64,000 bases of DNA from Kitagawia praeruptora (taxonomy: Eukaryota > Streptophyta > Magnoliopsida > Apiales > Apiaceae). The stretch covers positions 124,990,001-125,054,000 of the forward strand of contig CM075350.1 of the NCBI GenBank assembly GCA_037693485.1. Direction: 5' to 3'. The notes below the pieces were generated by a model. The model had not been told where the DNA came from, searched no databases, and was given only the letters and a program-made list of their open reading frames with translations. The position numbers and the translations under genes are program-made. The stretch's first letter is position 1, and every line of letters starts with the position of its first letter. Of the stretch, positions 36,292 through 47,150 are shown one piece after another.

Positions 36292-36674
36292 CTTGTTCTA
36301 ATAGAAACTAAATTAGAATAGAAACTAAAAACTAAACATAAATTAAATATTTCAAGCTAATCTAATGACCAAATTAGGGGTACTCCAATACAAAAAACGT
36401 TTAAAATTATTGGCTCTATTCAACAAAAATATAAAAAAAAATAAAAAAAAATAAAAAAAAAGGTACTGTTCACGTGATGACGTGGCACGTGAACAGTAAC
36501 TTTTTTTTTTTAATTTTTTTAAATTTTTTTTATATTTTTGTTGAATAGAGCCAAGAATTTTATAAGTTTTTTGTGAAGGTGCCCCTAGCGGGGCCATTAA
36601 AATAAATGAAATATAATTTATTTAGTGTAGGTTTCTAGTTTCTATTCTAAGGTTGGTTTCTATTTGAACGCTAG

Positions 36675-36676
<2 letters not shown>
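36288..36676 (-). mobile_element. Fold-back MITE B between TA microsatellites
   Basis: About 389 bp. Its left arm matches the reverse complement of MITE A's right end over about 150 bp (for example CTAATCTAATGACCAAA), and its right arm matches MITE A's left end. The centre is a strong hairpin, GTTCACGTGATGACGTGGCACGTGAAC in part, followed by A- and T-runs. Confidence 0.8.

Positions 36677-36716
<40 letters not shown>
36677..36716. repeat. (TA)n microsatellite, right border of MITE B
   Basis: A pure TA run of 40 bp. Confidence 0.97.
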
Positions 36717-36717
<1 letters not shown>

Positions 36718-37392
36718 CTGAATAGATAACCAAATTTACTTTAAAATATATTTTTCAATTTTTTAAAATTGTGAATAAATAATTTTCAATGATCGTAAAA
36801 AAGTTAAATAGAACAAATGAAATAATTAGCAGGTACAGAATTTGTAAGTAGTGTAAAATTTGAATTGAGAAAATGATTTTATCATTATATATAATTTGAG
36901 TAAATGAGTTACTTTGGCATGATATGTCCTACATAATTTTTAAAACATACCTTTACACAAGTGGATGTAGAAGTGTACATCAAAATTTACATTTCTATGT
37001 TAAAAATTGTGACATAAAATTTGAAAATATATACAAATATATATCACCAATGTTAAAATAATTATAATTAAGAAAAAATAAATTATTCATGTAAGTATAG
37101 GGGTGAAGGCCCTATCTACCCACAAACTAAAGATGGGGAACCAAAATACCCACCGCCAGTTGGGACGACCCTAAATACTCACGAGACACGCTACTACCAA
37201 TGCCATTTCTTCGGTCATGCTTCTGGGAAAGGAGTATTTCATAAGACACGCTTCTAGAAACGGAGTATTGTTGAAACACGCTTTTGACAAAGGAGAATTC
37301 CACTGAAGATACGCCACTTCCAAAAGCACATCTTAGGATACGCAACTGGAAGTGACACATCCCTCTTCTCCTTTGTTTGCAGAGAGAAGCTC
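36717..37392. other. Non-coding sequence
   Basis: AT-rich up to about 37100, then a less AT-rich block with repeated phrases around ACACGC and GGAGTA (37180-37330). Short frames here have no recognisable product. Confidence 0.55.
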
Positions 37393-37700
37393 TCGTCGGC
37401 GACTTGTCTCCTTTTCTCTGTTCACCCCTCTCCTGTAGTTTTCCAGTCACGAGCTATACACCAATCGAACCGCCTTCCTCTAATCTACAATCATATACAG
37501 GTTTCATACCATTTCATTTGCCGGATTTTGAGATCTCACGACTTATATTCAAAATCGCGATTTCGGCGACCATTTTTCTCTCCCTCCGTTCACCCCCTCC
37601 CATGTTTGTTCAATCACGTTATACACACCAATCGATTCGTCTATTCACCCTCTACACATCCATACCAGTTTCATAGCATTTGATTTGCTAGATTTTAAAC
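37393..37700. repeat. Imperfect tandem duplication, period 168 bp
   Basis: Anchors GTTCACCCC (37420 and 37588), TATACA-CACCAATCGA and the AGTTTCATA/GGTTTCATA-CATTT phrase recur in the same order 168 bp apart at moderate identity. The flanks carry ATCTACCCA (about 37112) and TGGGTAGAT (about 37796) in inverted order, so the block may lie inside a larger inverted-ended element. Confidence 0.6.
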
Positions 37701-38498
37701 GCCTAAAATCAATTTGTCACCAGCGAGAGGCTGCAGCCGCATGTTTCAGATTTGCTACAGTACGAGGGATACGCCGTTTCCAGTGGTGTATCTCGTGGGT
37801 AGATAGAATCATCTGTTCCGCAAATGGGCATTTTGGACCATGGGTACCTCATTTTGAGGTATTTTAGTCATTATCTCTAAGGGTATATAATGTCGGTCAT
37901 ATTTAAAATTCATTTTTTTCTACAATTTCATAATAATTTAAGAAAATGTATTGAAAAAGAAATAGTAACAGTTATGTCAAAAAAGTTTACTGTAATATAT
38001 GATGAAAAAGAAATAGTAATTTCAAATAGTTTCAAATAGAGTTAAAATTTTATCTCATTGAAAAAATTATTACATGTAAGCGTGTATATTCATATATAAA
38101 GAAAAATGTTATAATATTTAAAATTGTTAGATATTATTCTTCAAATAGTATTTATTTAGTTTTATTTAATTAATATATGTTCAGTGACAAATTAATTATT
38201 GATGAAAAATAGTATTTTAGAATTATTTAGAAGTTAGATGTTGCAGACTTTTGGTTTATATAAGTAAAGCCTATAGATCAATTTGTATTGAATTCATATA
38301 ATGAATGAAAATGCAGGACATGTTCTTTTTAGGTAGGTATTTTTATTTATCCAACAAAAACGAAGATAAAAAACTTAGAAAATTTAATTAAATTACAAGA
38401 TGACATTTTAAGAAAAAAATTAAAAAAATAAAAAAAATTTATATAAGTCAAATGGTCGGTTGCTAGTTACTTGTGATTCCCAGGTTTTAATAAAATTA
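37701..38498. other. Non-coding AT-rich sequence
   Basis: No gene or element ends that I can support, up to the TSD of the MULE at 38490. Confidence 0.55.
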
Positions 38499-38636
38499 GG
38501 GATATTTCAAATGGTACCATTGTACAATTGATTTTTCCATTTGGTACCGTCCAATATTTTTGATTTTCAAGTGATATCACTGTACTTTTGGCTTCATCCA
38601 TTTTATACCATTCCGTCAAGCAAACGTTAGTCGGAC

Positions 38637-40137
38637 CAGTGGCGGACGCAGAAATACATTTTACGGGGGGGCGAAAAAATAAATAATTAATTATTTTATT
38701 TAATTATTGTAAACAATGATAATTATAATATATATAGATATTTTTTGTAATTAAACTACAAAAACAAAATAAAAAAAAGAAACTTCTTAAAAATTTCAAA
38801 TTAAATTCTTTACATATAATTTTATTAAGTTGAACTTTCAAGTGTAATGAATATTATTGTGATTTAATTCTGAAAAAAATAAAAGATAATGAAAAAGTTC
38901 AAACTTTTAACATGTTGGAAAATTTTGTAATTTACATACATAACACTAATCAATGTATTAATGCAGTTGAATTTAGAGTCCTAAAAGTAGGCTAAAAGCC
39001 AATGATACAAAAACACAACACTCATGTACGTGTACACAGTGTTGTAAAAAGCGGGAATTGGACTTAATCGGTAAAGGCACTGTCCAGAGATTAATCGGGT
39101 ATTTGGGGATTAATTGGAATGATTAATCGGATAATCAAATTATTAATCAGTGCGGTAACCCATGAAACAGGGATTAATTGGTGATTAATCGCGATTAATC
39201 ATCGACTTTAGAACAGAGCATGTACACAAATAACAGACAGACAAAGAAAAAGAAATTAACAAAGAAGGGAAAAGTAACAAAAAAAATATTAGAGTACGAT
39301 CGAACCTGGATCAACAACAAAAGGGACATATACACTCACCAGCTACACTACAAAGACTAAAACCAAACCAAACCAAACATACCCAGTATATCCCGCTCAG
39401 AGCAGGGTCTGGGGAGGGTAAGATGTACGCAGACCATGCCCCCGCTTTTTAAGGCGGAGAGGCTGTTTCCATGAAGACCCCCGGCTATGTGCACGACAGT
39501 TACGGTGGGTGATAAAGGCATAGGAATCTTAAAGGTACAAGAATGTTAAAAGCGATACCTGAGCCCATGGCGTTCTCCACATGGGACCTACCTGCCTGCT
39601 TGGAATTCTGAAATTCTGATACTGAGGTCCTGATGCTCTCTACTTTTTCAAATTGTGAGAATGTCTCCGGTCGGGTCCCCTGCATAAAACACACAAGCAA
39701 ACGACAACAGACCAAACCAACCGAGTCATACAAGAATATACCGATCCAAGGCTATCATTAGACAATAAAAATGCAAAACTTCTAAGATAAAGCTAATCGA
39801 GACAAACCAACTCTGAGGCTCTCCACAACGGAGCCGCTCCCTAAAAGGGAGTCTACCACTCTGATCTGACGCCTCCACGAGCACCTGTCAGCTGTCATGG
39901 TCGCATTCAAGTTCAAGGCCTTCAGATCCAACTTAATCTGTTCTTCCCACGACCTCCTCGGCCTGCCTCTCCTCCTCACCCCATCCACCGAAAGACTCTC
40001 GACCCTCCTCACTGGGGCTCCAGCCAACCTCCTACGGACGTGGCCGAACAAAGACTATCTGTTTAAAATACATAATATTTAGATTTTGTTCCAAACTGGG
40101 GGGCCATGGACCCCTCTTGCCCCTGAATTTGCCATTG
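38637..40137. mobile_element. hAT-like element inserted in the MULE TIR
   Basis: The ends CAGTGGCGGACGCAG and the inverse of CTGAATTTGCCATTG match at 10 of 15 positions and fit the hAT terminal pattern. The 8-bp TSD is AGTCGGAC (38629-38636) and AGTCAGAC (40138-40145), 7 of 8. Removing the interval rejoins the MULE arm. The interior holds the RTE LINE end on the minus strand and a GATTAATCGG-rich block (about 39055-39215). No hAT transposase was recognised. Confidence 0.7.
39357..40051 (-). pseudogene. 3' end of an RTE-type LINE (C-terminus of ORF plus 3' tail)
   Basis: Minus-strand residues FGHVRRRLAGAPVRR, then RRRGRPRRSWEEQI and a WRRQIRV ending, are the conserved C-terminal part of RTE-clade non-LTR retrotransposons (about 40051-39790). 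Downstream on the minus strand the sequence ends in a TTTGGTTTGG tail at 39357. The last ~128 bp (39484-39357) are shared with the SINE at 44302-44420. The 5' part is missing, as usual for LINE copies. A frame at 39733-39500 lies between and may be 3' UTR. Confidence 0.72.
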
Positions 40138-40937
40138 AGTCAGACGCTAGATTATTCTTAATGGTACCACTATACAATTGGTTTTTTCATATGGTACCAT
40201 TTAATATTTTTGACTTATACGTGGTACCATTTTTCTCTTACTTAGGTCAAATTTTCCTCTGAATTTCAAAATTTATCTATACATTTTACTCTGTAATAAG
40301 TCATTGATCCTCTTACTTTTTCTGATCAGCATCCAAGTCATTAATTAGTCTCGTATCCAATTGTCTTATCATAATAAACTATGTAGCTCAAATTATTTAG
40401 CTTCTTTCAACGTTTACAGATCCGAGCACACATTATATATGTATATGTTCATACGGATTGATTCTATATATTATATATTAATTTAATATTTTTAACTATT
40501 GATCAAAGTTTATTATGATTGGACAATTGGATCCGAGTCTAATGAATAACTTGATTGCTTATCAGAAATAGTGATAGTTAGAGAATCAATGACTTATTAC
40601 AGACAAAGCATATAGATAAGTTGTGAAAATTCCAAGAAAAAATTGATTCTAGTGAGAGAAAAATGGTATCACGTGGAAGTCAAAAATTTTGAATGGTACC
40701 ATATGGAAAAACCAATTGTATAGTTGTACCATTAAAAATAATCTAACGTCTAATTAACGTTTGCTTGATAGAATAGTATAAAATGGATGAAACCAAAAGT
40801 ACAGTCATACCATTTGGAAGTCAAAAATGTTGGACGATATTAAATGGAAAAACCAATTGTACAGTGGTACTATTTAGAATATCCCATAAAATTTTGTACT
40901 ATTCACATAAGTCACATGATAATGTATGTTTGATAAT

Positions 40938-41868
40938 GGGCCCGTTTGGGAAATCTTATTTTTCAGAAATAAGTTACTTATTATGGAAAAAAGTTAGGAA
41001 ATATGTACTTTTTTCTGAAATAAGTAACTTATTTTTGTAAGATAACGAATATTAAACTCCCCATACACATTTTTCAATAAAAAAAGTATGTAAATACGAA
41101 ATTTTTTCCGAAATAAGTAACTTATAAGTCGTTGTTCAGAAATGCCAAACACGCACAATATCCCATAAAACCAATTTGTACTAACCAGTTGCACATTGTG
41201 CCTGTTTGGCTAAGCTTATTTTATGGATTTGTGAACTTATTTTTGGGTAAAAATGTTATAATTTGATAATTTTTTTTAATAAAAGTATTTAATGTATGTT
41301 TGAGATTCAATAAGTTATAAAAATAAGTTGGAAAGTTATGAATCTCTAACTCTGTTTTAAAATTTTTAAGTTGACTTATTCTGAAAAAAAGTTCCTCCAA
41401 ACATCTTACACCCCCAATGTATTATTTTTTAAAAAAAGTCACATGATAATGTAGAATAAAATATTGGTATTTATAATTTATATGGGATGAAATTTGCGAT
41501 TGTGCGGATCTGGTCGGTTATCTACAAATGGATACTCCGTAGTGGTACTTGTACTAAGAGCCCGTTTGGGTAAATTGTTATTTCCACTTAAAATGAAAAT
41601 GAGGTGTTTGTTTGCGTTTAAAATTTTTAATTTAAAGTAAGTTTTAGTTCAAAAAATTTAAGTACCTTTGAGATCCTTTTTTTCAACTTTTTTTTTTCTC
41701 CTATCAATTTTTACATATTCGATTCACCTTTTAACTCACATTATATTTTTTGCATATATTTGTATTTTATACTTTTAGATTATGTTTAAAAAATATAAAT
41801 TTCTGCTTTTTTTTTAATTAATTTTTTTTTAAAAAAATTACTTTAAGTAAATTAGCCAAACAGATACC
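40938..41868. mobile_element. Cluster of three short MITE-like units with CGTTTGG ends
   Basis: The units are 40938-41158, 41199-41411 and 41569-41868. Each opens with GCCCGTTTGGG or GTGCCTGTTTGG and closes with the inverse (GCCAAACACGCAC, TCCAAACATCTTACAC, GCCAAACAGATACCCC). The interiors are AT-rich, full of AAGTTACTTATT-like words, and non-coding. I did not secure TSDs. Confidence 0.5.
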
Positions 41869-42688
41869 CCTAACTTAAAGTTAAAATTTTCACTTTTCAC
41901 ACTAAGTTACACTTTAAGTGAAAAGTAACAATTTTTAAGTTAACTCTAAACTATTAGGAAATCTATGCGACTCGCCGACTATGCAATACAAATGGTTTTT
42001 AAAAAGAGAAATGTTAGAGTTGGTCAACGGTTATCGTATCACCTTGATATATTTTTTTTGTGTAAAAAATTTTGGGTTCAGATGGAATTAGATCGAATAT
42101 TGGATATTTTTTAGATCCATTTGTATTTAATATACTATTAAGAGTTCAGGGTCCTACTAATTTAATAAATTAAAAGAAAATTATATGTTTTCATTTTTTT
42201 AATTAAGAAAATAGTATTTTATTTAAAAGAATTATGAAACCAAAAATAAAATTATGACATATGCGATTGAGAAATCCAAATTTAAAATCCAAAATAATAT
42301 TATATATATACAATATATGTATTATATACAATTTATATAGATGTATATGTAGATATAGATTTATATCCGTACATCGTACGAATTATTTTATCAATATTTT
42401 ATTAATATTATTTTTTCAAAATTTTTTCATGTTATTTTAAATTACATATTTCACTTCTAATAATAATTATACATATTTTTTTTGTAATATATGTACTAAA
42501 TTAATAACGGTGAGACGTTAACTTATAATAATTACAATTGGTGATTTTGTTCATGTGTATTTCATAAGTTTGAAATATTGTGTATATAAAAAAGGATTGT
42601 GTAAGAGCCTGATGACATAACTAAGAGATCACGTCGTAATTGGGTTCGTTCGACTTTTACTCATCAAGACAATTGTTAGAATAAATAA
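41869..42688. other. Non-coding AT-rich sequence
   Basis: No gene, RNA gene or element ends recognised. Confidence 0.6.
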
Positions 42689-43352
42689 CTAGCGTAAAAG
42701 CCCGTGCAAGGCACGGGCACTGAACTTATTTCTTGTAATTAAAAATATGATAAACTATAAGATTTCAATTTATCTAATATTTTTATAATTATTTTATAAT
42801 TTTGCATACTAATTTTTTATATTACATTTTGAATTAGCTTTTAACTCAATTTTAAAAATTTCTAAATAGGGCTTAATGATTCTATAGTTAACTGTACATA
42901 TTACCTAAAGTTAAGATATATTATAATACTATTCGAATGTTATTTTTGTAAATGCATAGGATGGATTTCATTATTTCAAAAATGGCATCCACTTTTCTCT
43001 TCTAAAATTTCAGTTAATGTTATATGATAAAGCGACCTTAATGATCAACGCATGTATAAGAAATTTACAATCAATGTTTTTGATTTTATCTTATATTTAT
43101 CTAAGTACTCAACTATTATATATTATATTGATCAATTTGTCAAATTATATAAATATTCATATGTACCATACTTCATAGTCGAGTTATAGTCTAATTGATC
43201 AATATAAATAATTGTTGTAATTTTGTAATAATTATGATTTAAAATTTAATATATTTTTTGAATTTTTTGAATATTAATTATGTTACTTTTTATATATAAC
43301 ATAGATCATATTTTTAAAGTTCTCATATTTTTAACATAATTTCATTTTTTTC

Positions 43353-43427
<75 letters not shown>

Positions 43428-44084
43428 AATAATATATTTTATTCGTTGAAAGTTTAAATAGTTGGTGGATCAAACCCCATAATATAACTCACATATTTAA
43501 ATTTTTATATACCTAAAACTAATGTGATGCAATTATTAATTGTATATGTATGATTTGATAATTAAAATTTTAAATTTACATATTTTTTAAAACCAAATTT
43601 TATTTTTTATTTCAAGAATTTAATATCTACATGGATCGGAGAAGCATATAAATAATTTTTTTTGTACTCGGTTAAAGTATGTATAATCTAAAATGACAAA
43701 AAAGAATTGTAGAGTATACTCAATCTATTAGAATATTTTTTGTAAGTTTATCTATCCAATATTTTAGAAATAATATAAATCAATATTTTATTTACTCAAA
43801 AAAAGGTAAAAGAAGAATGGACAAGAGTAGAATATGTGGCTTATCTTATAGGATTTTTCAACAAAACTCAAAATTAAATGTAGCAAAGTTGGTTATGACA
43901 TAAGTTTAATAGAAGAGGGTTAGTAGTTCAAATCCCAACACAAACACAATTTCACATTTTTTTACATACTATTAAAGGATGATATTTTTGTAATTTTTAA
44001 AAATATAAGGATAAAATTGTAATTTCATGACCATTAAATTGGCAACTTTTGCCCTTGTGTCACCTTATAATATATAGTAATAGA
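42689..44084 (-). mobile_element. Non-autonomous Helitron
   Basis: On the minus strand the 5' end is TCTATTACTATATATTATAA (from 44084). The 3' end carries the hairpin GCCCGTGC-CTT-GCACGGGC (42718-42700), followed by a short spacer and a terminal CTAG (42692-42689). The element sits between an A and a T with no target duplication. These are the defining Helitron features. It is 1396 bp, contains a TA microsatellite and encodes no Rep/helicase. Confidence 0.8.
43356..43425. repeat. (TA)n microsatellite inside the Helitron
   Basis: A pure TA run of about 70 bp. Confidence 0.95.
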
Positions 44085-44253
44085 TCATTTTGAAAGGAAT
44101 ATAAGTCTAATTATTAAGAAAAAGTTATAAACACTATTTGAGCAAAGTTATCTAAGATACATTTTAGATTCTTTATCCTCATTATAAAATATATAATAAA
44201 TATAATATATTCGGATCCAATCATTTACAAAATTCATATCAATTTGTTATGCA

Positions 44254-44420
44254 TGGTAAGTGCCCAATCTGTGAACCGTGAGGTCACGGGTTCGACTCCT
44301 GCCGGGGGTCAAAAAACCGGAAACAGTTTCTCTATCTTTGTGTAGGGGCATGACTGCGTACATCCTACCCCCTCAGACCCTGCTCATGCGAGATATACTG
44401 AGTACGTTTGGTTTGGTTTG
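44254..44420 (+). mobile_element. tRNA-derived SINE, 5'-truncated, 17-bp TSD
   Basis: A perfect 17-bp direct repeat (TATCAATTTGTTATGCA, 44237-44253 and 44421-44437) flanks it. The head contains the pol III B box GGTTCGACTCC (44289-44299); the A box is only partly present. The body from CCGGGGGTC (44302) to the TTTGGTTTGGTTTG tail matches the 3' end of the RTE LINE at 39484-39357, so the SINE probably uses RTE machinery. Confidence 0.9.
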
Positions 44421-44572
44421 TATCAATTTGTTATGCAATAGATTCTTATTAAATCAGATTGTTAATGAATCGGTTTTCGAATTTCCAATCATTGACAAGA
44501 TTAGAGCAATCCCATCCGACTCCGTATCTTCAACCCCATCCCCATAATATAGGGAAACATGTTAATTTTTGT

Positions 44573-44763
44573 TAAAATACCCTCCACATCCGGAACCCTA
44601 AAATAAAGAATAGTTATAGGGACTAAATCCAAGTCCCCATATTTGATGTTACTTTTAAGATTAGGTGTCCCGAATGCTGAGTGATAAAATACCCTCCACA
44701 TCCGGAACCCTAAAATAAAGAATAGTTATAGGGACTAAATCCAAGTCCCCATATTTGATGTTA
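44573..44763. repeat. 79-bp perfect direct repeat, period 112 bp
   Basis: 44573-44651 and 44685-44763 are identical by eye (from TAAAATACCCTCC to ATTTGATGTTA). They lie in the left part of the Harbinger-like element and include its subterminal sequence. Confidence 0.92.
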
Positions 44764-44884
44764 TACTATTCATCCCCTGTCCCAAAATTATATATTTGTT
44801 TATTGTATTTGTAGATAGTGAGTGTATTTTGATAATTAAAGTGGTAAGTGAAAGAGAGAGAAATAAGTAATATAAAAAAGAATA

Positions 44885-45491
44885 GAGTTAATTGCAAAAA
44901 GTGCCAGATTTTACACTCATTTTCAAAAAAGTGGCCAGATTTTCAATTTTGCAAAATGATGGCCAGACTTGCCTTTTTCCTTTCAAAAAAGTAGCTGGAG
45001 ATGATTTTCAGCTTATTTAGCAGGGGTAAAATGGAAAAATATGATATTTTACTAAAAAATAATGCTAAAAATCCCAAAAATTATCCAAAAAATCCCCAAA
45101 TTAATATGTGTCACCATATGATTGGTTTTGTTCGTAATAATAATAATAATGCCCCCTCCATGCATGCACATAAATTGACTAATTAAATCTTGATAACTCA
45201 TATTTGTGGATTTTTTAGTGAATTGATGTGCATACATGGGGGCATTATTATTATTATTACGAATATAACCAATCATATGGTGACACATATTAATTTGGGA
45301 ATTTTTGTGGACAATTTTTGGGATCTATAGCATTTTTTCCCGATTTTACCCCTGCTAAAAAGTTGAAAATCGCCTGTAGCCACCTTTTTGAAAGGAAAAA
45401 GGCAAGTCTGACCACCATTTTGCAAAATTGAAAATCTGACCACTTTTTTGAAAATGAGTGTAAAATCTGGCCACCACTTTGATGTTTACTC
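44885..45491. mobile_element. MULE-type fold-back MITE with a near-perfect ~290-bp hairpin
   Basis: Almost the whole 607 bp is one inverted repeat centred near 45190. The 9-bp TSD AAAAGAATA is perfect (44876-44884 and 45492-45500). The arms carry (AAT)n/(ATT)n, so both strands show the same spurious run of Asn codons. Confidence 0.9.
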
Positions 45492-45630
45492 AAAAGAATA
45501 TAGAGATATGGGGATGGAAAATGGGGAATGGGATGTAGAATATTTTTGATAATTTTGAGGATTTACTATTTTTATTTGGGAATTTACTATTTTTAGTAAG
45601 TTTTTGGAGATGGGGATAGGGGATGGGATG

Positions 45631-46741
45631 TAGGGGTGTCAAACAGATAATACGGAGCCGGATATGGCCATATCCGAATCCGTATTCGGGAACATAAAAT
45701 CATATCCGAATTCGTATCCGGATCCGGGAAGTTGAGGGGAAAAATATCCGAATCCGATATCCGTCGGATATTATCCGGATACGGATAATATCCGGATCCG
45801 TTTTTGAAAAACCACCAAAAATATAGTCTAAACTAATTAAGAATTAAAAATTAAACTATTCAGCAGCAAATGTAGACTTGAAAGTTGAAATAGTAGTTTA
45901 GCAAGAGATATTAACACAAACATGAACATCCTGACCATTGGCCAATATTTTTGAACAAAACAAATACGATCACACCTATTTGCAACTGATTTACAAAGAA
46001 AAAACAACATTTGCTACACTCTACAATGATATCATTTCTTTGCCAGTTTGCCCACAAATCAACACTCCTTTTCAATTTGTCCAGCAATATCAGTACCTGA
46101 AAAATGCATACCAATAGAAATAAGAGTCTGAATGCTTGGTCTGATACATTATTAAAGGGTCTTAATGTTGGCTTTGGTAAACAACTTCCCGGATTACCAG
46201 AGTACTTAGCAAATGCCCCATTAAACTGATATGTAACACAATAAACATTCCATAACATCAATTCTTAGTAAGCAATCAAACTGTTGTTAAATTACATACC
46301 TTATACGAATAGTTAGGATTAGGGTTTATAATTAGGGATCGAAGAATTGAAGAAAGAAGAAGCAGCGCCGCTGAGAATTGAGATCGTGGTTTGTGACTTT
46401 GTGTATTAGGTATGTAGGTCAATGACTATTGACTCGATGTCGTGTATTATCAATTCATGTATATGATAAGTTTTAACTTTTTAGAGTGAATGATAAAATA
46501 TAAGTTTTTAATAAATAATTAAATTGCAATATATATATATATATATATATATATTAGTTTCGGATCCGGATATTTTCGGATACGAATATGTCCATATCCA
46601 TATTCGTATCCGCATGTGTCGAATTCAGATACGGATAATATCCGCTTTATTTCGGATATGGATAATATCCGCTTTTTCTCGGATACGAATGCATATATTT
46701 CGGACGGATATCGGATTTTTCGGATTTTTTTGACAGCCCTA
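45631..46741. mobile_element. hAT-like element with CGGATA-rich subterminal repeats
   Basis: The ends TAGGGGTGTCAAA and the inverse TAGGGCTGTCAAA are flanked by a perfect 8-bp TSD, ATGGGATG (45623-45630 and 46742-46749). Both ends (45650-45800 and 46560-46725) are packed with CGGATA/TATCCG words, likely transposase-binding sites. A TA run lies at 46529-46554. A minus-strand frame at 46261-45911 is not recognised as transposase. Confidence 0.88.
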
Positions 46742-46779
46742 ATGGGATGTGAATGCTCTTAGTTAGAGCTTTCAAAACC

Positions 46780-47150
46780 ATTGCCAAATGGCTCCCGGTC
46801 CCTGGCAAACGTATGCCAGGGGCCTCTTATTCAACATACGGTTTTTGGATCGTTGGATGGTTGATCCAACGGTTATGATTTAAAAAAAAACAACACCGTA
46901 CCGCATAAAGTTTATGCGGTATGGAATAATTACCAAAATGCCCCCTGTTTTCACATAAAAAATCTACTGTTCACCGTACCGCAGAAAGTTTCTGCGGTAC
47001 GTGAACAGTAGGGACATTTTGGTAATTACTCCGTACCGCAGTACGGTGCGATTTTTTTTTTTAAATCAGTTGATCCAACGGCTCTGAAACAGTATGCCAA
47101 ATAAACGGTCTGTGGCAACCGTTTACCACAGACCGGACCCCTTGCCAAAT
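46780..47150. mobile_element. Fold-back MITE with nested hairpins
   Basis: The left part (GGTCC-TGGCAAACG, GGTTGATCCAACGG) recurs inverted at the right (GTTGATCCAACGG, CCGTTTACCACAGACCGG-CC). Two inner hairpins, CCGCATAAA-TTTATGCGG and CCGCAGAAA-TTTCTGCGG, sit in the centre. No coding content. The ends were not pinned to the base. Confidence 0.65.

Larger units (their letters stand above)
38499..40885. mobile_element. Mutator-like (MULE) non-autonomous element, split by a hAT in its left TIR
   Basis: It starts GGGATATT and ends AATATCCC. The left arm (38499-38636, resuming at 40146-40250) pairs with the right arm (about 40660-40885) over roughly 240 bp with moderate divergence. The flanking 9-bp TSD is ATAAAATTA (38490-38498) and ATAAAATTT (40886-40894), 8 of 9 matching. 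The unique centre (about 40250-40660) is AT-rich and non-coding. Confidence 0.82.
44504..46758. mobile_element. PIF/Harbinger-like element (TTA TSD) hosting two further transposons
   Basis: The termini GAGCAATCCCATCC and the inverse of GGGATGTGAATGCTC are flanked by TTA at 44501-44503 and 46759-46761. Removing the MULE fold-back (44885-45491) and the hAT (45631-46741) leaves about 540 bp with GGGATGG-rich inverted ends, the size of a MITE. No transposase. Confidence 0.65.

Noticed and set aside
37127..37867. Several short frames around 37127-37867
   Set aside because: They lie in an imperfect 168-bp duplication with CT-rich content. There are no motifs and both strands are equally open.
39040..39235. 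GATTAATCGG-rich block as a separate transposon starting CAGTGTTGTAAAA
   Set aside because: The right end and TSD could not be matched convincingly, so it is left as part of the hAT interval.
44220..44300. A functional tRNA gene at the B box near 44289
   Set aside because: Only a partial A box and no cloverleaf. A 17-bp TSD and a LINE-like tail show it is a SINE.
45001..45288. Similar Asn-rich peptides predicted on both strands
   Set aside because: They mirror each other because the region is a near-perfect inverted repeat containing (AAT)n. Not coding.
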